A stretch of DNA of 64,000 nucleotides from Dolomitihabitans soli (GTDB taxonomy: Bacteria > Actinomycetota > Actinomycetes > Streptosporangiales > Streptosporangiaceae). Below, in pieces: positions 54,729 to 62,548 of this stretch (within the stretch, counting starts at the first letter, position 1; each line of letters begins with the position of its first letter). The stretch spans positions 47,493 to 111,492 of the forward strand of contig NZ_JAKNTW010000040.1 in NCBI RefSeq assembly GCF_022213955.1. The letters run 5' to 3'. A program made the translations under genes and the position numbers. The notes under the pieces are model-generated. The model ran no database searches, had not been told where the DNA came from, and was given only the letters and a program-made list of their open reading frames with translations.

Positions 54729-55337
54729 TCAGACCCGCAGCGACTCGGCCGGCTCGCGGACCGTCTCGAGGGCGCGCGTCCACGCCACCAGCTCGTCCAT
54801 CATCTCGTGCAGCATCGGCTCCTGGTGCTCGCCCGGAGTGACCACTCCCGGGTCGTGCGGGCCGGTGAGCTGAAAGTCGGTGAAGCAGGACAACGCGACC
54901 TGGGCTCCCACCCCGGCGACCTTCACCTCGGCGAGCGCCAGCCGAAGCTGCTCCACGGCCCGGACGCCGCCCACGATCCCGTGGCTGACGAACCCGGCCG
55001 CCTTGTTGTTCCATTCGGCGTAGAGAAAATCGATGGCGTTCTTCAGCGCGGCCGGCATCGAGCGGTTGTACTCCGGTGTCACGAAAACGAACCCATCGAA
55101 CGAGCCGATCGTCTCGGCCCACCTCTTGGTGTGCGGGTTGCGATACTCGCCGAAGATGGCCGATGTGGCCTCGTCCAGCAACGGCAGGCCGTACTCGGCC
55201 AGGTCGACCAGTTCCAGCTCCACCTCGCCTCCTGCCACGGCGGGGTGGCGGGCGGCGACCGCGGCGGTCCAGCGGGCCACGACCTCGGTGCGGCGGCTGG
55301 GACGGGTGCTACCGATCACGATGGCAATGCGGATCAT
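54729..55337 (-). CDS. NADPH-dependent FMN reductase (flavodoxin fold)
   Basis: A 202-aa protein with the phosphate-binding loop GSTRPSRRTEVVARW, the flavin motif VTPEYNRSMPAALKNAIDFL and NNKAAGFVSHGIVGGVRAVE. It reduces flavin or quinone/azo/nitro substrates. ATG 55337 has GAGAGGA upstream. The upstream 50 bp carry an A/T-rich patch (acatacatcgtgtatgg) like that of the MFS promoter, so the same TetR may control both. Confidence 0.9.
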   Translation of the reverse strand: MIRIAIVIGSTRPSRRTEVVARWTAAVAARHPAVAGGEVELELVDLAEYGLPLLDEATSAIFGEYRNPHTKRWAETIGSFDGFVFVTPEYNRSMPAALKNAIDFLYAEWNNKAAGFVSHGIVGGVRAVEQLRLALAEVKVAGVGAQVALSCFTDFQLTGPHDPGVVTPGEHQEPMLHEMMDELVAWTRALETVREPAESLRV

Positions 55338-55492
55338 CGGTATTCCTCTCTCTGCTTGGCGTTTCACCTAACATACATCGTGTATGGCAACACATGCAAC
55401 CATCGTTGTAACTAGCTTGTTGGGCGGATCCGTCCGGTCCCGACGGCAGTCGGACGGCGAATTGTCAGCGTCTGGTGGCAGACTCGGGCACC

Positions 55493-55951
55493 ATGAGCGA
55501 CGATGTGCAACTGCGGAATGTCGAAGACGCCGACCTGGAACTGTTCTTCCAGCACGAGCACGATCCCGAGACGGTCCGCAGGTCGAAGTTCACTCCCCGG
55601 GAACGGGAGAGATTCATGACCCACTGGAGAACCAAGGTCCTCGGCGATCCCACCGTCTTGGTGCAGACGGTCACCGTGAACGGCGAGGCCGCAGGCAACG
55701 TCGTTTCCTGGACGGATGAAGGCAGGCGCTTCATCGGATACGTCTTCGGCCGCGCGTACTGGGGCCGAGGCGTCGGCACCGGGGCCTTGACGCTCTTTCT
55801 GCAACAGGAGAAGATCCGACCGCTCTACGCCGACCCCTTCACCGGGAACACGGGCTCGGTCCGGCTACTGGAGAAAAGCGGCTTCGTCCGCATCGGGACG
55901 GTCCAGCACGGCGAGCACGAGCACGTCATGTTCGAGCTGAACGCGGAATAG
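55493..55951 (+). CDS. GNAT-family N-acetyltransferase
   Basis: A 152-aa protein of the RimJ-like GNAT group: LRNVEDADLELFFQHEHDPE, the acetyl-CoA loop YWGRGVGTGALTLFL (motif A) and TGNTGSVRLLEKSGFVRIG (motif B). It transfers an acetyl group to an amine of unknown identity. It stands alone. Confidence 0.88.
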   Translation: MSDDVQLRNVEDADLELFFQHEHDPETVRRSKFTPRERERFMTHWRTKVLGDPTVLVQTVTVNGEAAGNVVSWTDEGRRFIGYVFGRAYWGRGVGTGALTLFLQQEKIRPLYADPFTGNTGSVRLLEKSGFVRIGTVQHGEHEHVMFELNAE

Positions 55952-55992
55952 ACCCGACCATCTGACCACTCTCGCCGACGACGAGCGTCACT

Positions 55993-56499
55993 TCACGTAG
56001 GCCGTCGGCAAGAGGGCGTGGTTACGGCCCGGCCGAGATGGTGTTCGTGAGCGGCGTGAACCACGGCGGGGCCGAGGACGTGATCATCGCCGAACACCAT
56101 GCGGTGTCCGCGTGCGGTGTCCATATACTCACGAACCCGGTGGATCAGCCCACCCTGCACCTCGAAGACGAAGCAGTAGTCGTTGACGTAGCTGTTTCCG
56201 CTCGCCAGGGTCGCGCTCATCGTCTCCTCAACGATCACCCTGTCACCCTCCGCGTAGATGCCGTGGAAGGTGATGGCAACGTCTCGCGCGAAGAGTCGGG
56301 GGAAGTCGTCGGCGATGAAGTCAGCGATCGCTTTCCTGCCGATCATGTGGCTCGGAATGTCGAGCGCGACAGCGGTTGCGTTGCCCGCCGGCGCCAGCCA
56401 CTCGGCATCCTCAGCGAAGAAGGCCGCGATCCGCTCGGCATCATGATCAGCGAAGGCCCGCCATGCGTTCAGCACGATATCCCGGTTGTCCTGTGCCAT
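55993..56499 (-). CDS. NTF2/SnoaL-like protein
   Basis: A 168-aa protein with the cone-shaped NTF2 fold: VLNAWRAFADHDAERIAAFF, AEDAEWLAPAG, NDYCFVFEVQGGLIHRVREY and MDTARGHRMVFGDD. Relatives include ketosteroid isomerase-like and limonene epoxide hydrolase-like enzymes. The last 25 residues are probably unstructured. Substrate unknown. The 249-bp gap to its right shows no convincing gene. Confidence 0.8.
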   Translation of the reverse strand: MAQDNRDIVLNAWRAFADHDAERIAAFFAEDAEWLAPAGNATAVALDIPSHMIGRKAIADFIADDFPRLFARDVAITFHGIYAEGDRVIVEETMSATLASGNSYVNDYCFVFEVQGGLIHRVREYMDTARGHRMVFGDDHVLGPAVVHAAHEHHLGRAVTTPSCRRPT

Positions 56500-56748
56500 T
56501 CCATAGAAAGTAGGCGAGCGCGATCGGCCGATCTAGCCGAAATCCGACCTCACCACCACCCCAGGCACACCCTCTTCGCAGGACTGACGGTATCCCGGGT
56601 TGCTACCAGCGCGAGGTCGTCGACGTTCGCGGGGGGCTGGCCGTCGCCCTCCTTCGGGCTCCCAATCGCCGTTGATCCAAGCCTCGGCGTGAGTCGCGCG
56701 AGCTCGATCCGGTACGGCTGCGCGGCCGGCTGATCTCAGTTGAAGCAG

Positions 56749-57381
56749 CTAACCGCCCAGCCGGATGATGCCGCGGGAAGCGGCGACCGTCACTGCGGCG
56801 GTGCGGTCGTCCACGCCGAGCTTGGCGAAGATGTGCAGCAGGTGGGTCTTGACCGTGGCCTGGCTGATGCACAGGTGGGCGGCGATGGCCTTGTTGCTCA
56901 TCCCCTGGGCGACCGCGCCGAGGACCTCGACCTCCCGACCGCTGAGGGCATCGGGAGCATCGGCACGCGCCCACGACAACACTCGGGTCGCGATCGCCGG
57001 CGACAGGGCGCTCTCCCCTCGCGCCGCCGCCCGGATCGCGTCGAACAGCTGCTCACGGCCGGCGTCCTTGAGCATGTAGCCGATGGCTCCCGCGTCGATG
57101 GCGCGTGAGATGTCGCCATCGGTGTCGTAAGTGGTCAAGACGATCACCTTCGCGCCTGGGTCATGTTCGCGGATCCGGCTGATCGCCGTCGCGCCGTCGA
57201 TCTCGGGCAGTTGCAGGTCCATCAGGGTGACGTCGGGCCGCAAGTCGCGCGCCAGCCGCACCGCATCCGCGCCGGAGACCGCTTCGCCGACCACCTCCAG
57301 GTCGTCCTGGGTGCCGAGCATCGCCCGTATGCCGTCGCGGACCACCGGGTGGTCGTCGGCGATCAGGACCCGGACGGTCAT
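56749..57381 (-). CDS. LuxR/NarL-family response regulator
   Basis: A 210-aa protein: receiver (IADDHPVVRDGIRAMLGTQD, phospho-Asp in VTLMDLQLPEIDG, VLTTYDTDGDI, MLKDAG) and LuxR HTH (LSGREVEVLGAVAQGMSNKA, QATVKTHLLHIFAKL). It overlaps its kinase gene by ATGA. Target genes unknown; Lgt lies beyond the kinase on the other strand. Confidence 0.92.
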   Translation of the reverse strand: MTVRVLIADDHPVVRDGIRAMLGTQDDLEVVGEAVSGADAVRLARDLRPDVTLMDLQLPEIDGATAISRIREHDPGAKVIVLTTYDTDGDISRAIDAGAIGYMLKDAGREQLFDAIRAAARGESALSPAIATRVLSWARADAPDALSGREVEVLGAVAQGMSNKAIAAHLCISQATVKTHLLHIFAKLGVDDRTAAVTVAASRGIIRLGG

Positions 57382-58535
57382 CGCGCCCCGCTCAAAGCCA
57401 CCGCTGGGAGGCTGGCCACCACTGTGGCGCCCGCACACGGGGCACTTTCCACGAGCAGCGTGCCGCCGAGCTGCTCCATCCTCTCCCGCATGATCGAAAG
57501 GCCGTGTCCGAAGGCGGCCCGCCCGGGATCGAAACCGTCGCCATCGTCGTGGACATCGAGCACGACCAGGTCCTCCATATACGACAGGGTCAGCGTGACC
57601 TGCTCGGCTCGGGCATGGCGGCGAACATTGGCGACCGCCTCCTGCGCCACGCGCAGCAGTTCCGCCTGGGCTTGGGCTTCGAGCGGCCGGAGCTTACCGG
57701 TGATCACGGTGTGCGCGTCGATGCCGGTTTCATCCGACAGCCGGCCGGCCAGCCGCCGCAGGGCCTCCGGTAGGCCGCACTCGTCGAGTTGGCCGGGTCG
57801 CAGCGCTCTCACCACCCGGCGGCTTTCGGCCAAATTCTCCCGTGCCGCCAGCAGCGCCTGGGTCAGGTGCTTGTTGTCCGGCAGGGTCGCCTGGGCCGCC
57901 TCCAGCAACATCGCCACGCTGGCGAACCCCTGGGTCAGGCTGTCGTGGATGTCGCGGGCCAGCCGCTGCCGTTCGGCCGCCACGCCCGCCTGCCGTTCGG
58001 CCGCCGCCCGCGCCTCCTGGGCGGCCTGCAGCCGGTCGAGGAGCCGCTTGCGCTCGGCGCTCTGCCGGGACACCGAGCTGATGTACCCGACCGCGGTGGC
58101 CCCGCTGATCGCGATCAGCGGGGCGATGCTGATCTCGGCCCAGGTGATCGACCCGGTCACGTGGAAACGATGCCACAGCCAGCCCCCGGCGCACGACACC
58201 ACCGCGACCAGCCCGACCCGTACGGCGTCCATGCAGTACGGCACGAGCACGCTCAGCGCGACCACCAGGAAGGAGGAATCGATGGCGAACAGCCCCAGCC
58301 AGAGCAACCCACCGCCGAGCACGTATGGCACGGGCACGTCATCCGGGGGCGGCGTGCGCAGCACGAACCACACCGCATACCAAGCGGCCAGCCCGGCCAC
58401 CAGCACCACCGGGATTACCTGGCCCGTCTCCGTCAGGGGTCCAGCCGAGGTCAGCACCAGCCATGAGGCGAAGAAGGCGTGCTGCCACCGGCGCCGCGAC
58501 CGCTCCCAGGACTCCACACCGCCGACGATAATCAA
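57378..58535 (-). CDS. Sensor histidine kinase, NarL/DesK type
   Basis: A 385-aa kinase with five to six N-terminal membrane spans (residues 20-155), a coiled linker, the H box RQRLARDIHDSLTQGFASVA, N box LRVAQEAVANVRRHA and G box FGHGLSIMRERMEQLGG. TTG 58535 or GTG 58517 could be the start; TTG has GGACGGG upstream. It is divergent from lgt with a 94-bp gap. Confidence 0.88.
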   Translation of the reverse strand: MIIVGGVESWERSRRRWQHAFFASWLVLTSAGPLTETGQVIPVVLVAGLAAWYAVWFVLRTPPPDDVPVPYVLGGGLLWLGLFAIDSSFLVVALSVLVPYCMDAVRVGLVAVVSCAGGWLWHRFHVTGSITWAEISIAPLIAISGATAVGYISSVSRQSAERKRLLDRLQAAQEARAAAERQAGVAAERQRLARDIHDSLTQGFASVAMLLEAAQATLPDNKHLTQALLAARENLAESRRVVRALRPGQLDECGLPEALRRLAGRLSDETGIDAHTVITGKLRPLEAQAQAELLRVAQEAVANVRRHARAEQVTLTLSYMEDLVVLDVHDDGDGFDPGRAAFGHGLSIMRERMEQLGGTLLVESAPCAGATVVASLPAVALSGAR

Positions 58536-58629
58536 CCACCCGTCCGTTCGGCATCAACCAGTCGACTGATCACGTAATCGGCATTCCGCTCGATGCGGGC
58601 GCCGCCGTGCCGGAACCAGACTCGACGGC

Positions 58630-59448
58630 GTGACCGCCATCCCCAGCCCGACCCAAGCCGTCTGGCACCTCGGCCCGCTCCCGATCCGCGCCTACGCCCT
58701 GCTGATGCTGCTCGCCGTCCTCGTCGGCATCTGGGTGACCCAGCGCCGCTGGGTGGCTCGCGGCGGCGAGCCCGGCGCGGTCGGGGACATCGCCACCTGG
58801 GCCGTGCCGTTCGGCCTGGTCGGTGCCCGGCTCTACCACGTGGCCACCGACTGGCAGCAGTACTTCGGTCCCGGCAACGAGCCGCTGCGCGCGTTCGCGA
58901 TCTGGGAGGGCGGGATCAGCATCTGGGGCGCCGTCGCGGGCGGCGCGGTGGGCGCATGGCTGGCCTGCCGCCGGAGCGGCATCGCGCTGCGCGACTTCGC
59001 CGACGCCGTCGCGCCCGGGATCGCGCTCGGGCAGGCGATCGCCCGCTGGGGCAACTGGTTCAATCAGGAACTGTACGGCAGGCCGACCACCCTGCCCTGG
59101 GCGCTGGAGATCGACCCCGCCCATCGGCCACCCGGTAGGGAATCCACTGCCACCTACCATCCGGCTTTCCTCTACGAGTCGCTGTGGAACCTGGGCGTGG
59201 CGGGGTTCGTCCTCTGGGCCGAACGGCGGTTCCGGCTCGACCGTGGCCGGACATTCGCGCTCTACGCCGCCGCCTACACCGCCGGTCGCGCCTGGATCGA
59301 GTGGCTCCGCATCGACCCCACCCCCCACATCCTCGGTCTGCGCCTCAACGACTGGACCGCACTGCTCGCTTTTACGGCTGCAGTCACCTACCTCACCGTC
59401 ACGCGAAAGGTCGCTCCAGCGGATCGACCAGGCAGCGGGCTATCGTGA
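58630..59448 (+). CDS. lgt: Prolipoprotein diacylglyceryl transferase
   Basis: A 272-aa membrane enzyme that moves diacylglycerol from phosphatidylglycerol to the lipobox cysteine. It shows the Lgt signature GLVGARLYHVATDW, then IWEGGISIWGAVAGG and GQAIARWGNWFNQELYGRPT. The periplasmic loop and YESLWNLGVAGFVLW follow. GTG start at 58630. The last about 15 residues are read from DNA shared in another frame with an integrase remnant, so the natural C-terminus may have been replaced. This may be a second, accessory Lgt. Confidence 0.9.
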   Translation: MTAIPSPTQAVWHLGPLPIRAYALLMLLAVLVGIWVTQRRWVARGGEPGAVGDIATWAVPFGLVGARLYHVATDWQQYFGPGNEPLRAFAIWEGGISIWGAVAGGAVGAWLACRRSGIALRDFADAVAPGIALGQAIARWGNWFNQELYGRPTTLPWALEIDPAHRPPGRESTATYHPAFLYESLWNLGVAGFVLWAERRFRLDRGRTFALYAAAYTAGRAWIEWLRIDPTPHILGLRLNDWTALLAFTAAVTYLTVTRKVAPADRPGSGLS

Positions 59449-59665
59449 CCTCGTCTTCGCCACCCGGCACGGCAGGCCGATCGAGCGCAGCGGGGACTGC
59501 ATGATGTGGAAAGCGTTGCTCAAGCGAGCCGGGGTCAGAGATGCCCGACTCCATGACGCGCGCCATGCTCCTTGTCGAACAGGGGGTGCACATCCGCGTC
59601 GTTCAGGAGATCCTCGGCCATGCCCGGGGGCGATACACCCACGTAGCCGGCGCTGATGCAGGACG
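59408..59665 (+). pseudogene. Frameshifted C-terminal fragment of a tyrosine integrase
   Basis: In one frame (from about 59408): QAAGYRDLVFATRHGRPIER, then WKALLKRAGVRDARLHDARH (catalytic His-x-x-Arg region). After a deletion/frameshift near 59565 another frame continues LLVEQGVHIRVVQEILGHA and RYTHVA (catalytic His and Tyr region). The N-terminal two thirds are gone and the fragment overlaps the end of lgt. It is similar in motifs to the phage integrase in this window but clearly a different protein. Confidence 0.85.
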
Positions 59666-59740
59666 CGAGCACCCGAATGGGCGCCGCTCTCTGGGGCGAT
59701 GCCTGACAACTGCAACCTCGGCAGTGTTCAGAGATCAGAA

Positions 59741-59771
59741 AGGCCCTCTTCCCGAAACTGGGAGAGGGCCT
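59741..59771. terminator. Hairpin between integrase remnant and tRNA-Ser fragment
   Basis: Arms AGGCCCTCTTCCC (59741-59753) and GGGAGAGGGCCT (59760-59771) with a 6-nt loop, 8 bp from the tRNA fragment 3' end. This is the same placement as the hairpin beside tRNA-Arg. Confidence 0.65.
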
Positions 59772-59779
59772 CTGAGGTG

Positions 59780-59835
59780 CGGAGGTTCGGGGATTTGAAC
59801 CCCGGATGGGCTGTAGACCCAAACCGCATTAGCAG
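59780..59835 (-). tRNA. 3' half of tRNA-Ser(GCU), integration-site remnant
   Basis: Reading leftward: anticodon loop CTGCTAA, 3' anticodon stem TGCGG, long variable arm TGGG-tctacag-CCCA, T arm CGGGG-TTCAAAT-CCCCG, acceptor AACCTCC and discriminator G. The match stops at the loop: the 5' anticodon stem reads CCGAG instead of CCGCA, and no D arm or 5' acceptor (GGAGGTT) follows. A sharp break at the anticodon loop is where tyrosine integrases usually cross over. Confidence 0.85.
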
Positions 59836-59919
59836 CTCGGATCTTGCCCGTCCCGATCGGTTCAACCTGGACCAATGAGCGCGGCCGATCCACCTGGAAC
59901 GGGCTGGTACGGCGGTGAA

Positions 59920-60408
59920 CTGCAACCCAAACTGCAACCCGCGCGGGGTTCAGCCAGCGCACCGCGCATGCTTCGTCCGCCTGATCGTCCCGTCTGCCTC
60001 GACCCACCGCGAAGCGGCAGCGGGCCGGCGACGGAGGGTCAAGCCCGTCTTCGCGTGTCCGTTCGCCCGGTCGCCGTTCCTCGACCATCTGATGCCAACC
60101 GTCACAGACGGGCTTGAGCCGGAGGAGCTGGTCTGCTGGGCTCGCCTGGGTCGCGGTAGACGGGGCGATCAGGGCTCACCTCAGCCACGTACGGTCTGCG
60201 GTCCGGACTGACGGCTCATCCCGGAGCCGAGCCCCCCGCCGGAGGCGCTCTCGGCGATCACGCACCAGTTCCTGAGCCGAACCCGACACACGCAGATTAA
60301 AGATCGACCTGACGTTGTTCCGTGCAGTTCAATGCACGTCAGCACGAGTGCGCGATCCCTCCTGAACACTTCTGGACGACATGGAACTGCAACTGAAACT
60401 GCAACTGT
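59920..60408. repeat. Paired 12-bp CTGCAAC repeats, candidate integrase arm sites
   Basis: CTGCAACCC occurs at 59920 and 59932, and CTGCAACTG at 60388 and 60400, each pair at a 12-bp step, flanking about 450 bp with no gene. They lie just beyond the tRNA-Ser fragment. The 59836-60648 stretch otherwise shows only shadow frames and decayed sequence. Confidence 0.55.
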
Positions 60409-60648
60409 GGCTTGCGGGAGGCTGCCGTGAGTTCCTGCTTACAAATCGGCCTGATCATGAGCCGTACCGGCCATGACCTGGGCGGCGGACTCCCCGCGAG
60501 TGACCGTGACTGACCGCTGCTGACCCCCCTTAATGGCCCGCTAATGGCCCGGCCGTACCTCCCAATGAGGAGATCTTCCCGTCGCCGTCGTCCCACCCTC
60601 CCGGGGAGCGGATCAGGGTCATTTCCGCGATCTCTACGAGGACCCCCG

Positions 60649-60888
60649 ATGGACGCGACGATCCTGCGATGGTGACGCAAGGAGGGCGGCGACACGGTCA
60701 CCTTCGACAGCGACGCCCACTCCCCCTCCGCCATCGCCCACCTCTTCACCGAAGCCGCCGACATGGCCCAGGCGTACGGCTTCCGCCCAGCCAAGGTCCC
60801 CTTCGGCTTCTGGTCACGCGTAGGCGAGTTAGAGCCTGCCTTCAAAGCCTCCGAGTGGACATACCGCCGGTATACCACGCCTCACTAA
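60649..60888 (+). pseudogene. C-terminal fragment of a PHP-family phosphoesterase
   Basis: From an ATG at 60649 the frame hits TGA at 60673 and then continues open to TAA 60886. The open part reads GGDTVTFDSDAHSPSAIAHL, then FTEAADMAQAYGFRPAKVPF, typical of the last metal-binding motif (SDAHSP) and helix of PHP/histidinol-phosphatase-like enzymes. The rest of the gene is missing, consistent with deletion during element loss. Confidence 0.7.
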
Positions 60889-60936
60889 ATTGGCCCTTTG
60901 TCCGCAACCGAATCACCCCCGGCACGAGAGGGCACT

Positions 60937-61395
60937 ATGCGAGTAGCAAGCATCCTGAAGAAGACGGCGATCTTCGCAACCGTGGGCGTGGCGTTGTCGA
61001 TCATCCCCGCGGCAGGCGCTTCGGCTTCGAACTCCACCACGAGCTCCGCCCCGCAGAGGTCGCTCTCCAGCAACTGCCACCTTGACAGCTATCGTTGGGC
61101 CGCAGGCTCGGTCTACTACACGCCGAAAAACGGCTACGACGAGATCGACAAGATCGAATATACCGGCCGGGGCATCGGATACAAGAACAGCGTGAGATTT
61201 AGGATCCGCCAGGACGTGCCCCATCTGCCCGACCTAACGCAGTGGTCCTGGACGCTCCGAGAAGGCGGAAACGGCGCCTCCAAGGACCCCAACATAAAAA
61301 TGAAGTATTCGAGCAAGTGGCACGTCGACCTCAAGGCCACATTCCACGCGAAAGGCATTGACCCATCGTGCACAGCTCGCACCCGCAGCGTCTGA
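60937..61395 (+). CDS. Small secreted protein of unknown function
   Basis: A 152-aa protein from ATG 60937 (gagaggg upstream). The signal peptide is MRVASILKKTAIFATVGVAL and it is cut after ASA. The mature 120 residues are strand-rich (DEIDKIEYTGRGIGYKNSVR, WSWTLREGGNGASKDPN) with two Cys that could pair. No family recognised. GC content is lower than in neighbouring genes, which may indicate acquisition. Confidence 0.65.
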   Translation: MRVASILKKTAIFATVGVALSIIPAAGASASNSTTSSAPQRSLSSNCHLDSYRWAAGSVYYTPKNGYDEIDKIEYTGRGIGYKNSVRFRIRQDVPHLPDLTQWSWTLREGGNGASKDPNIKMKYSSKWHVDLKATFHAKGIDPSCTARTRSV

Positions 61396-61870
61396 CGCTA
61401 CGTGACGGGGTGTGCCGCTCTCGTCCAGGGCTTCGTCATCTACACCGCCGTGCGCCTGGCTCTGCAGCACGACCGTGAACGTTCCCAGCATGGTTGGCCG
61501 CAGAGGTAGCTCTCGGTTGCACTTCTGAGAGGCGTGCAACGGGCATCCCGTGGGCGGTCGTAAACGACGCTGCCCGGTGGGCTGGGGCTGAGGAACGAAG
61601 TCCCAGACCTTCGATCGCCCCCGGCCATCGACAGAGATCAGGCACCCCGTGGCGATCGTCGTGCGGTGGGGGGCGGCGGCGCGTACCGTAGCCGGCGGTT
61701 CGGGTCCGGTCGGCGCGAGCCGGCGGCGGCGCCGCCCTGGAGTCCTGCCGTGCGTCGGGACCGGCGCCCACGCCGCACGCCCGGCGTGCGGGCAGGCGCA
61801 AGGGCGGGCGCGGCGCTCAGCGCCGCCGCCCCTTGATCCATATGAGAACTATTCGGCAAGCTCGACAACG
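61396..61870. other. Gene-free 475-bp stretch
   Basis: Open frames here are Arg/Ala/Pro-rich shadows of high-GC DNA without RBS or protein-like composition. I see no RNA gene or clear repeat. Confidence 0.5.
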
Positions 61871-62548
61871 TCATGAATATCGAGTGGTCGCGGACTCTGA
61901 TCGTGCTGAGGTGGGGTCGCCTTCGCCTAGGAGGAGGGCGGAGCCGATGTGCTGCCAGTCCCAGAGACGTTCGGGGCCGTGCTGGATGACCAGGCTGACC
62001 GAGTCGATCGTGACGTCACACGGGGGAAGGCGCCGTCCTAGGGCGTCGATCAAGGGAGCGGCCGGCTGGTCGGCGGTGCTGTAAGCGATGGTCACGTGGG
62101 GGGTCCAGGCAGTGGGGCCTTCGGTGTTCCCCTGGCGACCGGTGATCGCCTGTGTGGCGGATTGGACGGCGTCACGGACGGGTTGCAACAGTGCGCTGGG
62201 CTCGGCGGCGAGCATGATGGCTTGTGGGTGGTAGAGGATGCGGCTCAGTGTCACGGGGATGGGTGGCGCGGTGGCCAGCAGGCGTGATGTCTCGACGAGT
62301 ATGGCGTGGCCCTGGTCGAGGGACATGCTGTCGGTAGAGCTGACGGCAAGTGCGGTCATGTGCAGCCACTTGGCCGGCGTGAAGTGGAGTCCGGAGAATT
62401 GCGTGAGCCGGTCTTGTGCTTCTCGGGCGATGGCTCGGACTTGAGGGTAGCGGCCGACGAGCATGTGCCAATAGAAGGTGCCTTCCCCTGGCTGCGGCTC
62501 GGCTCGGTCACGCCAGCGGTCGACCATCTCGACGGGAAGCGGGCTCAT
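61871..62548 (-). CDS. 2H phosphoesterase (2'-5' RNA ligase/CPDase-like)
   Basis: A 225-aa protein with the two H-x-T signature motifs: LHMTALAVS and HVTIAYSTAD. About 60 residues precede the first motif (FYWHMLVGRYPQVRAIAREA). Family members open 2',3'-cyclic phosphates or ligate/cut 2'-5' bonds in RNA or nucleotides. The ATG overlaps the stop of the upstream HTH-TPR regulator (ATGA), so the two are translated together. Substrate unknown. Confidence 0.85.
   Translation of the reverse strand: MSPLPVEMVDRWRDRAEPQPGEGTFYWHMLVGRYPQVRAIAREAQDRLTQFSGLHFTPAKWLHMTALAVSSTDSMSLDQGHAILVETSRLLATAPPIPVTLSRILYHPQAIMLAAEPSALLQPVRDAVQSATQAITGRQGNTEGPTAWTPHVTIAYSTADQPAAPLIDALGRRLPPCDVTIDSVSLVIQHGPERLWDWQHIGSALLLGEGDPTSARSESATTRYS

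Noticed and set aside
56500..56748. Possible small gene right of the NTF2-like gene (EAWINGDWEPEG segment)
   Set aside because: Only a short plausible stretch in one frame, with no start, RBS or continuing protein-like sequence.
60339..60878. 179-aa leftward ORF over the PHP remnant
   Set aside because: Lies opposite the recognisable PHP fragment and has a shadow-like composition.
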